Part shown: in pieces, positions 31,909-41,670 of the stretch
Layout: each line of letters opens with the position of its first letter
How positions within the stretch are numbered: position 1 is the first letter of the stretch
Assembly: GCF_026013905.1 (NCBI RefSeq)
Contig: NZ_CP110257.1
Location: 1,550,001 to 1,614,000, forward strand
Direction of reading: 5' to 3'
Length of the DNA stretch: 64,000 nt
Source: Schlegelella aquatica
Lineage (GTDB): Bacteria; Pseudomonadota; Gammaproteobacteria; Burkholderiales; Burkholderiaceae_C
Translations under genes and position numbers: made by a program
Notes under the pieces: model-generated
Seen by the model: only the letters and a program-made list of their open reading frames with translations
What the model was told of the DNA's origin: nothing
Database searches by the model: none

Positions 31909-32834
31909 CGGCGGCCGGACCACGTGGCGAGGATGACGCCGGCGAGTGCCAGGCCGAAGGCCACGGCGTGCAGCCCGGTGAATCGCTCGCCGAGGAGCCC
32001 GACACCGACGAGCGCGGTGCTCACCGGCAGCAGCACGGTGAACACACCCGCGGAGGCCGCGGGCACATGCTTCAGGCCCGTCATCCACAGCCACACGGTG
32101 ATCATGCTGGCCGCCAACGAGTAGAAGACGAGCAGGCCCCAGGAGCCGGCACTCACCGCCGAGAAATCGAACTGCCAAGCCAGCGCCGCACCGAACGGCG
32201 TCACCAAGGCGAACCCCCACAGGTTCACGAGTGCGCTGATGCGCTTGGCAGACACATTGCCCGTCAATTGCTTGCCGATCACCACGTACAGCGCCTCGCA
32301 GCAGACAGCGGCGAACAGGAGCAGATTGCCTAGCAGGGACACCTGAGCTGCTCCGGCCTGCGCGTCGGACTTGCCCAGTGACAACAGGGCGATCCCCGCC
32401 ACCGCACACGCGATGCCGAGCTTCACCGGCCCGGAGATCCGCTCCTTGAGCAGCGCCCACGAGAACACCGCCACGACAGCGGGAATGGCGGCCATGATTA
32501 CCCCGGCCGCCAGCGCCGAGGTCATCGAGACGCCTAACAGCATGCACACCGAGAACAGGAAGTTCCCGAAGAACGACTCCCAGAACAGCAGCCACCGGTC
32601 GCGCCGGCTCAAGCGGCTTTCGCCGGGCTGTCGGCGCACCCAGCCCGCCATCGCGACGGCGGCGATGCCGAAGCGCAGCCAGGCCAGCAGCATCACAGGG
32701 AACACCGCCACCAGCAACTTGGACAGGCCGACATAACTGCCCACGAGCGCCATGCTCGAGGCCAGGCACGCATAGGACACCCAGGGAACCGTGGAGTGGG
32801 CGGAAGATGCGAGTGAACGAGACAGGAAAGGCAT
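31899..32834 (-). CDS. EamA/DMT-family transporter
   Basis: 311 residues with about ten transmembrane segments in two EamA repeats; conserved features include SALAAGVIMAAIPAVVAVFSW and LLKERISG. Probable metabolite exporter of unknown substrate. The ATG at 32834 is preferred to a TTG two codons upstream. Convergent with dusA; about 106 bp separate it from the aminotransferase gene, which is on the same strand. Confidence 0.85.
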   Translation of the reverse strand: MPFLSRSLASSAHSTVPWVSYACLASSMALVGSYVGLSKLLVAVFPVMLLAWLRFGIAAVAMAGWVRRQPGESRLSRRDRWLLFWESFFGNFLFSVCMLLGVSMTSALAAGVIMAAIPAVVAVFSWALLKERISGPVKLGIACAVAGIALLSLGKSDAQAGAAQVSLLGNLLLFAAVCCEALYVVIGKQLTGNVSAKRISALVNLWGFALVTPFGAALAWQFDFSAVSAGSWGLLVFYSLAASMITVWLWMTGLKHVPAASAGVFTVLLPVSTALVGVGLLGERFTGLHAVAFGLALAGVILATWSGRRAS

Positions 32835-32940
32835 GGGCAAGGATGGTAGCGGCGCCGCAGCGCTCGTTCTTGGCGTGGAGGAGCTTCGCCGACCGCGCCT
32901 GCAGGGCCGGCGAAGCGGTGCGCGGCGCTATGGCCGCCGC

Positions 32941-34251
32941 TCAGGCCGCACGCTGAAGCGCACCTCGCAGCGTGTCGACGATCTGGTCGATCTGCGACTT
33001 CTCGATGATCAGGGGCGGCGACAGGGCAATCGTGTCTCCGGTCGTGCGGATCAGCACGCCGCGTTCCCAGCAATCGAGGAACACCTGGAACGCGCGCTTG
33101 GCCGGCTCCCCCGGGATGGGCTCGAGCTCGATCGCGCCGACGAGGCCGATGTTGCGGATGTCGATCACGCGCGGCAGCCCCTTGAGCGAGTGGACGGCAT
33201 TCTCGAAGTAGGACTCGAGCTCCCCGCTGCCTCGCTCGAGCAGGCCCTCCTCGGCATAGGTATCCAACGTCCCGAGCCCGGCGGCGCAAGCGAGCGGGTG
33301 GGCGGAGTAGGTGTAGCCGTGGAAGAACTCGATGAGGTGCTCCGGACCCTGCATGAAGGTGTCGTGGATCTCCTGCTTCACGAACACCGCGCCCATCGGG
33401 ACGCAGCCGTTGGTGATGCCCTTGGCCACGGTCATGATGTCCGGCGTGACGCCGAAGCGCTGCGCGGCGAAGGGGGTACCCAGCCGGCCGAAGCCGGTGA
33501 TGACCTCGTCGAAGATGAGCAGGATGCCGTGCTTGTCGCAGATCTCGCGCAGCCGCTGAAGGTAGCCCTGGGGTGGGATCAGCACGCCGGTGGAGCCGGC
33601 CACCGGCTCCACGATGACAGCGGCGATCGTCGAGGCGTCATGCAAGGCGATCAGCCGTTCGAGGTCGTCGGCGAACTCCGCGCCGTGCGCCGGCTGACCG
33701 CGTGAGAACGCGTTGCGTTGGGGATCGTGCGTGTGCCGGATGTGATCCACGCCGGCCAGCAGCGTGCCGAACATCCGTCGGTTGGCCACGATCCCGCCCA
33801 CCGAGATCCCGCCGAAGTTGACGCCGTGGTAGCCGCGCTCGCGCCCGATCAACCGCGTGCGCTGGCCCTCGCCGCGCACGCGGTGGTAGGCGATCGCCAT
33901 CTTGAGTGCCGTCTCGACCGACTCGGAGCCCGAGTTGGTGTAGAAGACGCGGTTCAGTCCCGGCGGGGTGAGCTGCACCAGTCGTTCGGCCAACTCGAAT
34001 GCTTTCGGATGGCCCATCTGGAAGGGCGGCGCATAGTCCATCTCGCCCGCCTGGGCGCGGATGGCCTCCACGATCCGCGGCCGCGCGTGGCCCGCATTGA
34101 CGCACCACAGACCTGCGACGCCGTCGAGTACCTTGCGCCCATCCGGGGTGTAGTAGTGCATCCCCTCGGCGCGCGCCAGCAGACGGGGGGCTTTCTTGAA
34201 CTGACGGTTGGCCGTGAAGGGCATCCAGTAAGCGTCGAACTCAGTGCGCAT
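32941..34251 (-). CDS. Class III omega-aminotransferase (beta-alanine:pyruvate type)
   Basis: 436-residue PLP aminotransferase. Its opening DAYWMPFTANRQFK is typical of omega-amino acid:pyruvate transaminases. It also has the substrate/PLP region NSGSESVETALKMA, the PLP Asp motif LLIFDEVITGFGRLG and the Schiff-base Lys in TVAKGITNG. It moves the amino group of beta-alanine or another omega-amine to pyruvate. Divergent from an Lrp-type regulator 158 bp away, which probably controls it. Confidence 0.9.
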   Translation of the reverse strand: MRTEFDAYWMPFTANRQFKKAPRLLARAEGMHYYTPDGRKVLDGVAGLWCVNAGHARPRIVEAIRAQAGEMDYAPPFQMGHPKAFELAERLVQLTPPGLNRVFYTNSGSESVETALKMAIAYHRVRGEGQRTRLIGRERGYHGVNFGGISVGGIVANRRMFGTLLAGVDHIRHTHDPQRNAFSRGQPAHGAEFADDLERLIALHDASTIAAVIVEPVAGSTGVLIPPQGYLQRLREICDKHGILLIFDEVITGFGRLGTPFAAQRFGVTPDIMTVAKGITNGCVPMGAVFVKQEIHDTFMQGPEHLIEFFHGYTYSAHPLACAAGLGTLDTYAEEGLLERGSGELESYFENAVHSLKGLPRVIDIRNIGLVGAIELEPIPGEPAKRAFQVFLDCWERGVLIRTTGDTIALSPPLIIEKSQIDQIVDTLRGALQRAA

Positions 34252-34409
34252 GCGCGTCTCCTGTCATCTCGGGCGGGGTCGTGGGGCACGCAAAGAGCGC
34301 CCCTCGAGGGAGTCTAGTGAGGCCGCCACGCAATGTGTGTGCGCGTTCGTACCGAGACGGCTCGCCCTACGCAATATCATTCGCAAAGGACCGTTCCCCA
34401 CGACAGCCC

Positions 34410-34892
34410 ATGCCGCCTGCTCGTCCCTCCACGCAACTCGATGCCATCGACCGGCAGATCCTGCAGATCCTGCAGCACGACGCCCGCCTGTCGAACCAGG
34501 AGCTCGCGCAACGGGTCCACCTTTCGCCTTCGGCGTGCCTGCGGCGGGTCAAGCGGCTGGAGGAGGAAGGGGGGATCGCACGCTATGTGGCCTTGCTCGA
34601 CCCTCGCGCGGTCGGGCAGCCGGGCACGTCCTTCACCATCGTGAACCTGGAGCGCATCACCCCTGAGGCTATGAGCGCCTTCGAGGCGGCCGTGAAAGCC
34701 GAGCCGTCCATCCTCGACTGCTACTACGTGGCCGGCAGCAACGACTATCTCCTGCGGTTCACGTACCGGGATGCCGCCGACCTGGAGTCGTTCCATACCG
34801 AGGTCCTGGCTCGGCTGCCCGGGATCGTCCGGTCCAACTCGATGCTGGTGTTGCGCACGGTGAAGCGCACGACCGCCCTGGAGGTTCGATGA
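34410..34892 (+). CDS. Lrp/AsnC family transcriptional regulator
   Basis: 160 residues. The N-terminal HTH (LDAIDRQILQILQHDARLSNQELAQRVHLSPSACLRRVKRLEE, split here from a longer run) is followed by a RAM/AsnC ligand-binding domain (about 75-155, DCYYVAGSNDYLLRF). Such regulators respond to amino acids and commonly control a divergent aminotransferase, as the layout here suggests. A near-palindrome, GCGAATGATATTGCG read on the minus strand, lies about 25 bp upstream in the shared region. Its stop overlaps the next start by 4 nt. Confidence 0.9.
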   Translation: MPPARPSTQLDAIDRQILQILQHDARLSNQELAQRVHLSPSACLRRVKRLEEEGGIARYVALLDPRAVGQPGTSFTIVNLERITPEAMSAFEAAVKAEPSILDCYYVAGSNDYLLRFTYRDAADLESFHTEVLARLPGIVRSNSMLVLRTVKRTTALEVR

Positions 34893-35314
34893 CGGGTCCC
34901 CTTGCCCTTCACGTGCCCAGCGGCGTGGAGCACGTCTTCGTCTATGGAACCCTCCGCCGCGGCGGAGCGAACGACATCACTCGCTTGCAGCCTCCCCCTG
35001 TGTTCATCGGCATGGCGCGCCTGAGGGGCCGCATGTACGGCTTCGGCGGCTACCCCGGTGTCGTCCTCGACGACACGGCGGACTGGGTGGAAGGAGAGGT
35101 GTACCGGTTCGCCCCCGACCTCGAACCTGTGCTGGACGGCATCGAAGAGCTCTACCCCGAGCAGCGGGACGAATACCTGAAGCGGGTGGTGGACGTGGAG
35201 GTGGGGCGCCAGCGGCTGCGCTGCCTGGTCTACGAGCTCAATCCCCGCTACGCCGAAGGACGCGAGCCGCTTTCCCCCGGAGACTGGCTGCTGCATGCCT
35301 CGCATTGCGCATAG
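34889..35314 (+). CDS. Gamma-glutamylcyclotransferase-like protein
   Basis: 141 residues of the GGCT/AIG2-like fold with the diagnostic VFVYGTLRRGG motif at the N-terminus and the downstream GRMYGFGGYPGVV and EGEVYRF segments. Family members cyclise gamma-glutamyl amines or act in related metabolite repair. It overlaps the Lrp-type regulator gene by ATGA, so it is translationally coupled to it. The substrate is not determinable. Confidence 0.82.
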   Translation: MTGPLALHVPSGVEHVFVYGTLRRGGANDITRLQPPPVFIGMARLRGRMYGFGGYPGVVLDDTADWVEGEVYRFAPDLEPVLDGIEELYPEQRDEYLKRVVDVEVGRQRLRCLVYELNPRYAEGREPLSPGDWLLHASHCA

Positions 35315-35539
35315 CGAGAAAAACGTTTCGTCATATGAGATGGGCCTCTGTTGCAGGGCAGCAAAATTTTCCAAGGTGGAAAAACCGCTTCCTCATTGCG
35401 AAATGCAAACGCTAAGTCCTTGAATTTCAAGAAAAATGAACTGACTCTTCTATAAGACATAAGTGTTCTCAGCGCGCGGGGAGCGCCTCTAAGCTATCGC
35501 CATCGAAATTGCTTTTCTTCTTAGGCACTGGAGGCGTTC
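35315..35539 (+). promoter_or_regulatory. aceA control region with three palindromes
   Basis: This 225-bp AT-rich stretch stands out from the GC-rich surroundings. It holds three perfect inverted repeats in series: TTTTCC-AAGGT-GGAAAA (35367-35383), TTGC-GAAAT-GCAA (35396-35408) and CTTGAA-T-TTCAAG (35419-35431), followed by a -10-like TATAAG at 35451-35456. There is no good -35; the last palindrome occupies that position, which suggests activator-dependent transcription. TTGC/GCAA repeats resemble sites reported for acyl-CoA-responsive regulators of glyoxylate genes, but the regulator is not in the window. Confidence 0.6.
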
Positions 35540-36838
<1,299 letters not shown>

Positions 36839-36919
36839 TCCTCGACCTCCGTCTCCTGCTTCGGCGGCTTCGCGCCGCCCCAGCTGTGAGAAGCTCCAAC
36901 CGCATCTCGTGGATGCTTT

Positions 36920-36953
36920 GCCCGGCCGGCCTTGCGCCCGCCGGGCTTTTTTT
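36920..36953 (+). terminator. Rho-independent terminator of aceA
   Basis: GCCCGGC (36920-36926) pairs with GCCGGGC (36940-36946) and is followed directly by seven T. Its T-tract runs into the -35 element of the thrS promoter. Confidence 0.88.
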
Positions 36954-36980
36954 GCGGTGCGCAAGACGCCCCGCTACAAT
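36952..36980 (+). promoter_or_regulatory. Promoter of the thrS operon
   Basis: TTGCGG (36952-36957) and TACAAT (36975-36980) with an ideal 17-bp spacer. Initiation near 36987 gives a leader of about 200 nt before thrS that contains a short peptide gene and a terminator. Confidence 0.7.
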
Positions 36981-37029
36981 AGGCACCGTACATCCACCTG
37001 CAGCAAGAGCGAGAAAGGCACCACGGGTT

Positions 37030-37068
37030 ATGACACCGCGAACTACCACCTTCTTCATCAAGGAGTAG
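37030..37068 (+). CDS. Putative threonine-rich leader peptide of thrS
   Basis: A 12-codon reading frame, MTPRTTTFFIKE, with four threonine codons (ACA, ACT, ACC, ACC) including three in a row, preceded by AAAGG 11 nt upstream. It lies between the thrS promoter and a terminator hairpin, the place and composition expected for a ribosome-stalling attenuation peptide that senses charged tRNA-Thr. The stop TAG lies just before the antiterminator strand at 37073. Confidence 0.6.
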   Translation: MTPRTTTFFIKE

Positions 37069-37072
37069 TGGT

Positions 37073-37142
37073 CACCGCGGCGTGCCTGGCTGGTTCTTGC
37101 CTGCCCCCTACAAGAAGCGCGGTGCACCCACCGCGCTTTTTT
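37073..37142 (+). terminator. thrS attenuator: alternative antiterminator/terminator
   Basis: Terminator: GCGCGGTG (37117-37124), loop CACC, CACCGCGC (37129-37136), then six T. Antiterminator: CACCGCG (37073-37079) can instead pair with CGCGGTG (37118-37124), dismantling the terminator. A further CACCGCG lies inside the leader peptide at 37034-37040. ACCAC in the Thr codons (37045-37049) can pair with GTGGT (37068-37072) beside the antiterminator strand. The arrangement fits peptide-mediated attenuation of thrS. Confidence 0.65.
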
Positions 37143-37185
37143 GTTGTCCGCTCGTCGCGGCGAGCGACGGATCGAGAGGTCATCG

Positions 37186-39105
37186 ATGGTTTCTGTGCAG
37201 CTTCCCGACGGTTCCAAACGTGAATATCCCGGCCCGGTGACGGTGGCCGAGGTGGCCGCTTCCATCGGGCCGGGCCTGGCGAAGGCGGCGCTCGCCGGGC
37301 GCATCGGCCACGGGCAGGAGGCCCGGCTGGTGGACACCAGCTACCGCATCGAGCAGGACACGGCGCTGGCCATCGTGACCGACAAGGACCCCGACGGCCT
37401 GGAGATCATTCGTCACTCGACGGCGCACCTGTTGGCGTACGCGGTCAAGGAGCTGTTCCCCGACGCGCAGGTGACCATCGGCCCGGTCATCGAGAACGGC
37501 TTCTACTACGACTTCGCGTACAAGCGGCCGTTCACGCCCGAGGACTTGTCGGCCATCGAGAAGAAGATGGCCGAGCTCGCCAAGAAGGACGAGAAGGTCG
37601 AGCGCCGCGTGCTCCCGCGCGACGAGGCGGTACGCTACTTCAAGGAGCTGGGCGAGCACTACAAGGCCGAGATCATCGAAAGCATCCCGTCCGGTGAGGA
37701 GGTCTCTCTCTATCGAGAGGGGAAGTTCGAGGACCTGTGCCGGGGCCCCCACGTGCCGAGCACGGGTAAGCTGAAGCACTTCAAGCTGATGAAGGTGGCC
37801 GGCGCCTACTGGCGCGGCGACCATCGCAACGAGCAGCTGCAGCGCATCTACGGCACCGCCTGGGCCACCAAGGAGGAGCTGCAGCAGTACCTGCACATGC
37901 TGGAAGAGGCTGAGAAGCGGGATCATCGCCGGCTCGGCAGGGAGCTCGACCTGTTCCACATCGACGATCACGCTCCGGGCGTCGTGTTCTGGCACCCCCG
38001 AGGCTGGGCGGTCTGGCAGGAGGTCGAGCAGTACATGCGGCGTGTCTACCGTGACAACGGCTACCAGGAGGTCAAGGGGCCGCAGCTGCTGGACAAGACG
38101 CTGTGGGAGAAGACCGGCCACTGGGATAAGTACCGCGAGAACATGTTCGTCACGGAGTCGGAAAAGCGCGACTACGCGCTCAAGCCGATGAACTGCCCGG
38201 GCCATGTGCTGATCTACAAGCAGGGCGTCAAGAGCTACCGCGACCTGCCGCTGCGCTACGGCGAATTCGGGCAGTGCCACCGCAACGAGCCGACGGGCGG
38301 CCTGCATGGCATCATGCGCGTGCGCGGCTTCACGCAGGACGACGGGCACATCTTCTGCACCGAGGACCACATCCTGCCCGAGTGCGAGGCCTTCACGACG
38401 CTGCTGCAGAGGGTCTACCGGGACTTCGGTTTCACCGAGATCATCTACAAGGTCGCGACGCGCCCGGCGGCCCGCATCGGGTCGGACGAGCTCTGGGACA
38501 AGGCGGAGCACGCCTTGATGGAGTCGCTGCGACGCAGCGGTTGCGAATTCACGGTCGCGCCTGGCGACGGAGCGTTCTACGGTCCGAAGATCGAGTACAC
38601 CCTCAAGGACGCCATCGGCCGCCAGTGGCAGTGCGGCACCATGCAGGTGGACTTCAACCTCGCCGAGCGTCTGGACGCCGAGTACGTGGGCGAAGACGGT
38701 GCCCGCCACCGGCCCGTGGTGCTCCACCGGGCCATCGTCGGGAGCCTGGAGCGCTTCATCGGCATCCTGATCGAGCAGCACGCCGGCGCCTTGCCCGTGT
38801 GGCTGGCCCCGGTGCAGGCGACGGTGCTCAACATCACCGATGCCCAAGCCGAATATGCTGCCCAGGTGACCAAAACGCTGCGGAATCAAGGACTTAGGGT
38901 CGAATGCGATTTGCGCAACGAAAAGATCACGTATAAAATCCGGGAGCATTCCCTGCAAAAGGTGCCGTTCATCCTTGTCGTCGGTGACAAGGAAAAGGAA
39001 GCCGGCACCGTTGCCGTGCGTGCCCGGGGCAACCAAGATCTGGGCACCATGTCGGTGGATGCGTTTTCCCAGAGGATTGCGAGCGACATTGCCCAGAGGA
39101 TCTGA
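37186..39105 (+). CDS. thrS: Threonyl-tRNA synthetase
   Basis: 639 residues. TGS domain (1-61), N2 editing domain ([19 protein letters not shown] with the HxxxH zinc-like motif), class II catalytic core ([13 protein letters not shown]; motif 2 [28 protein letters not shown]; motif 3 [21 protein letters not shown], split here) and a C-terminal anticodon-binding domain. It charges tRNA-Thr and edits Ser. First structural gene of the thrS-infC-rpmI-rplT-pheST-ihfA operon, downstream of an apparent Thr-codon attenuator. Confidence 0.97.
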   Translation: MVSVQLPDGSKREYPGPVTVAEVAASIGPGLAKAALAGRIGHGQEARLVDTSYRIEQDTALAIVTDKDPDGLEIIRHSTAHLLAYAVKELFPDAQVTIGPVIENGFYYDFAYKRPFTPEDLSAIEKKMAELAKKDEKVERRVLPRDEAVRYFKELGEHYKAEIIESIPSGEEVSLYREGKFEDLCRGPHVPSTGKLKHFKLMKVAGAYWRGDHRNEQLQRIYGTAWATKEELQQYLHMLEEAEKRDHRRLGRELDLFHIDDHAPGVVFWHPRGWAVWQEVEQYMRRVYRDNGYQEVKGPQLLDKTLWEKTGHWDKYRENMFVTESEKRDYALKPMNCPGHVLIYKQGVKSYRDLPLRYGEFGQCHRNEPTGGLHGIMRVRGFTQDDGHIFCTEDHILPECEAFTTLLQRVYRDFGFTEIIYKVATRPAARIGSDELWDKAEHALMESLRRSGCEFTVAPGDGAFYGPKIEYTLKDAIGRQWQCGTMQVDFNLAERLDAEYVGEDGARHRPVVLHRAIVGSLERFIGILIEQHAGALPVWLAPVQATVLNITDAQAEYAAQVTKTLRNQGLRVECDLRNEKITYKIREHSLQKVPFILVVGDKEKEAGTVAVRARGNQDLGTMSVDAFSQRIASDIAQRI

Positions 39106-39182
39106 GCCGGCCGGTGCTCGGGTGGGCAAGGTCGCTTGAGTTGTTTTTGTTTTTTGGGGCGGTACCCCAGAGGAACTGAGCC

Positions 39183-39731
39183 ATCGCTACTTTCGTCGAC
39201 CGTAGAGTGCCCAACGTCGAGCGCAAGCACCGTCTGAACCGGGAGATCACCGCGCCTGAGGTGCGGTTGAACGGGCCGGACAACGAGCCGCTCGGCATCG
39301 TGAGCTTGCAGGAAGCCCTGCGCCTGGCGGGCGAGTACGACGTGGATCTGGTCGAGATTGCGCCCACGGCCAGTCCGCCGGTGTGCCGGCTGATGGACTA
39401 CGGCAAGTTCAAGTACCAGGAGCAGAAGAAGGCGGCGGAGGCCAAGGCCAAGCAGCACGTCATCGACATCAAGGAGGTGAAGTTCCGCCCGGGTACCGAC
39501 GAAGCCGACTACCAGATCAAGCTGCGCAATCTGCGCCGCTTCCTGGAAGAGGGCGACAAGGGCAAAGTGACTCTGCGCTTCCGTGGCCGTGAGATCACTC
39601 ACCAGGAGCTCGGGATGCGGCTGCTGGAGCGGGTGCGCGACGACCTGGCCGATGTGAGCGTCGTCGAGCACATGCCCAAGCTGGAGGGCCGGCAGATGGT
39701 GATGGTGCTGGCGCCGAAGAAGCGCAAGTGA
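39183..39731 (+). CDS. infC: Translation initiation factor IF-3, AUC start
   Basis: 182 residues from a non-canonical ATC codon at 39183. The reading frame upstream of the internal GTG (39207) continues as [10 protein letters not shown], and an AGAGGAA ribosome site lies about 8 nt before the ATC but none before the GTG. The N-domain ([14 protein letters not shown]) and C-domain ([18 protein letters not shown]) match IF-3 throughout. IF-3 rejects non-AUG starts, so AUU/AUC initiation gives negative autoregulation, as for E. coli infC. 77 nt after thrS. Confidence 0.93.
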   Translation: MATFVDRRVPNVERKHRLNREITAPEVRLNGPDNEPLGIVSLQEALRLAGEYDVDLVEIAPTASPPVCRLMDYGKFKYQEQKKAAEAKAKQHVIDIKEVKFRPGTDEADYQIKLRNLRRFLEEGDKGKVTLRFRGREITHQELGMRLLERVRDDLADVSVVEHMPKLEGRQMVMVLAPKKRK

Positions 39732-39751
39732 GCCAGTAAGCGCAAGTAAGA

Positions 39752-39812
39752 ATCGGCCCCGCGAGGGGCGATCCGCAGTCGGTCTGGTCGCCGGCTGCGG
39801 CCACAAGTGGCC
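39752..39812 (+). ncRNA. Structured leader upstream of rpmI-rplT
   Basis: The 144-nt infC-rpmI gap folds into three consecutive stems: GCCCC-GCGA-GGGGC (39756-39769, extendable by ATC/GAT), CCGCAG/CTGCGG (39773-39778 with 39795-39800) and GGCCAC-AA-GTGGCC (39799-39812). Ribosomal protein L20 represses its own operon by binding leader structures in several bacteria; this is a candidate for such a site, without direct evidence. Confidence 0.4.
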
Positions 39813-39875
39813 CGGGGCCGGCAAGACCGCGAGAGGTTCGCGGCGCCTCACGGGCACAAAGTAGCAGGAGCAGTC

Positions 39876-40079
39876 ATGCCCAAGATGAAGACCAAGAAGA
39901 GCGCGGCCAAGCGGTTTCGCGTTCGTCCGGGTGGGACCGTCAAGCGCGGTCAGGCGTACAAGCGTCACATCCTCACGAAGAAGTCCACGACCCGCAAGCG
40001 CCATCTGCGCGGTGCGGCCAACGTGCACGAGACCAATCTGGGCCACGTCGCTCAGATGATGCCTTTCGCCGGTCTCTGA
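39876..40079 (+). CDS. rpmI: 50S ribosomal protein L35
   Basis: 67 residues, the usual L35 length, with the conserved opening [20 protein letters not shown] and the basic [12 protein letters not shown] segment. Component of the large ribosomal subunit. AGGAG precedes the ATG. Always paired with rplT, which follows 31 nt later. Confidence 0.97.
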   Translation: MPKMKTKKSAAKRFRVRPGGTVKRGQAYKRHILTKKSTTRKRHLRGAANVHETNLGHVAQMMPFAGL

Positions 40080-40110
40080 GCCCCGGCTTCTACGCTTGAA
40101 GGAGTAAGAC

Positions 40111-40470
40111 ATGCCTCGCGTCAAACGTGGTGTCACCGCCCGCGCCCGGCACAAGAAGGTGCTGGCCCTGGCCAAGGGTTTCCGTGGCCGTCGCAAGAAC
40201 GTATTCCGCGTCGCCAAACAGGCGGTGATGAAGGCGGGCCAGTACGCCTATCGTGACCGCCGTGCGAAGAAGCGTGAGTTCCGCCGCCTGTGGATCGCCC
40301 GTATCAATGCGGCGTCCCGCGAGCTGGGCCTGAGCTACAGCAAGTTCATGAATGGCCTGAAGAAGGCGTCGATCGAGATCGATCGCAAGGTCCTGGCGGA
40401 CCTGGCGGTCAACGATCCGGCCGCTTTTGGCAGCCTCGTGGCGAAGGTGAAGGCTCAACTGGCTGCGTGA
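40111..40470 (+). CDS. rplT: 50S ribosomal protein L20
   Basis: 119 residues; the start [18 protein letters not shown] and the [14 protein letters not shown] segment are diagnostic. It is an early assembly protein of the 50S subunit and the usual autoregulator of the infC-rpmI-rplT unit. AAGGAG precedes the ATG. A terminator-like hairpin follows before pheS. Confidence 0.98.
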   Translation: MPRVKRGVTARARHKKVLALAKGFRGRRKNVFRVAKQAVMKAGQYAYRDRRAKKREFRRLWIARINAASRELGLSYSKFMNGLKKASIEIDRKVLADLAVNDPAAFGSLVAKVKAQLAA

Positions 40471-40533
40471 TCGCCCCGCGCCGGGTGTGAGGCCCGGTGC
40501 GTCGTGCCGCCGAAGACTGCGGCAAGCAGAAAA

Positions 40534-40560
40534 AGGCCGACACCTGTTCGGCCTTTTTTT
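40534..40560 (+). terminator. Terminator/attenuator between rplT and pheS
   Basis: AGGCCGA (40534-40540) pairs with TCGGCCT (40548-40554) around a 7-nt loop, with seven T at 40554-40560, 45 nt before pheS. It could end the ribosomal-protein transcript or attenuate pheST. Upstream I see no Phe-rich leader peptide of the E. coli pheM type. Confidence 0.8.
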
Positions 40561-40604
40561 ATGTCGGAACTCCCCGGGCCCTGCGCCTCGGGCAAGACGT
40601 GCGA

Positions 40605-41645
40605 ATGATGAACGAGCTCGATCAACTGGTCGCTGCAGCGCAGGCGGACTTTGCGGCAGCGGCAACGCCCGCCCAACTCGAGAATGCGAAGGCGCGATAT
40701 CTCGGAAAGGCCGGCCGCATCACCGAGCACCTGAAAGCTTTGGCCGCCTTGTCGCCGGAGGACAAGAAGGCCCAAGGTGCAGCGGTCAATGCCGCCAAAC
40801 AGCGCATCGAGGCAGCCTTGACGGCACGCCGGCAGCAGTTGGCCGAGGCCGAACTGCAGGCCCAACTCGAGGCCGAGGCGCTCGACGTGACCTTGCCCGG
40901 CCGGCGCCGCGGCATGGGCGGCTTGCACCCGGTGACCCGAACGATGGAGCGCATCGAGCAGATCTTCGGCTCGATGGGCTTCGACGTGGCCGATGGTCCG
41001 GAGATCGAGGCCGACTGGTTCAACTTCACGGCCCTCAACACGCCCGAGGACCATCCCGCGCGCTCGATGCACGACACCTTCTATGTGGAAGGGGGGCATC
41101 TGCTGCGCACGCACACGAGCCCCATGCAGATCCGCTATGCGGTCCAGCACGTGAAGAAGCACCGTGCGGTGCTCGATGCGGGCGGTTCGATGCCGGACAT
41201 CCGCGTGATCGCCCCCGGCCGCACCTACCGGGTGGACAGCGACGCGACGCACTCGCCGATGTTCCACCAGGTCGAGGGGCTGTGGGTCGGCGAGAACGTG
41301 AGCTTCAAGGATCTCAAGTCCGTCTATGTGAGCTTCCTGCGCGAGTTCTTCGAGACGGACGACATGCGTATTCGCTTTCGCCCGAGCTACTTCCCGTTCA
41401 CGGAGCCGAGTGCCGAGATCGACATGATGTTCAACACCGGGCCGCTCAAGGGCCGGTGGCTCGAGGTGTCGGGCTCGGGGCAGGTCCATCCGCAGGTGAT
41501 TCGCAACATGGGCCTCGACCCGGAGCGCTATATCGGCTTTGCCTTCGGCTCCGGCATCGACCGGCTGGCGATGCTGCGCTACGGCGTGAACGACCTGCGC
41601 CTGTTCTTCGACGGCGATCTGCGCTTCCTGTCGCAGTTCAAGTGA
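40605..41645 (+). CDS. pheS: Phenylalanyl-tRNA synthetase alpha subunit
   Basis: 346 residues. An N-terminal coiled coil (about 1-85) precedes the class II core with [19 protein letters not shown], motif 2 ([13 protein letters not shown]), [17 protein letters not shown] and motif 3 [18 protein letters not shown]. With PheT it forms the alpha2-beta2 enzyme that charges tRNA-Phe. Two adjacent ATGs (40605, 40608) are possible; neither has a strong ribosome site. 25 nt before pheT. Confidence 0.96.
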   Translation: MMNELDQLVAAAQADFAAAATPAQLENAKARYLGKAGRITEHLKALAALSPEDKKAQGAAVNAAKQRIEAALTARRQQLAEAELQAQLEAEALDVTLPGRRRGMGGLHPVTRTMERIEQIFGSMGFDVADGPEIEADWFNFTALNTPEDHPARSMHDTFYVEGGHLLRTHTSPMQIRYAVQHVKKHRAVLDAGGSMPDIRVIAPGRTYRVDSDATHSPMFHQVEGLWVGENVSFKDLKSVYVSFLREFFETDDMRIRFRPSYFPFTEPSAEIDMMFNTGPLKGRWLEVSGSGQVHPQVIRNMGLDPERYIGFAFGSGIDRLAMLRYGVNDLRLFFDGDLRFLSQFK

Positions 41646-41670
41646 TCCACGAGAGGGAAGGAACGGATCG

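Noticed and set aside
40497..40560. Possible Phe-rich leader peptide before pheS
   Set aside because: The only Phe codons arise from the T-tract of the terminator; no ribosome site or Phe cluster precedes the hairpin.
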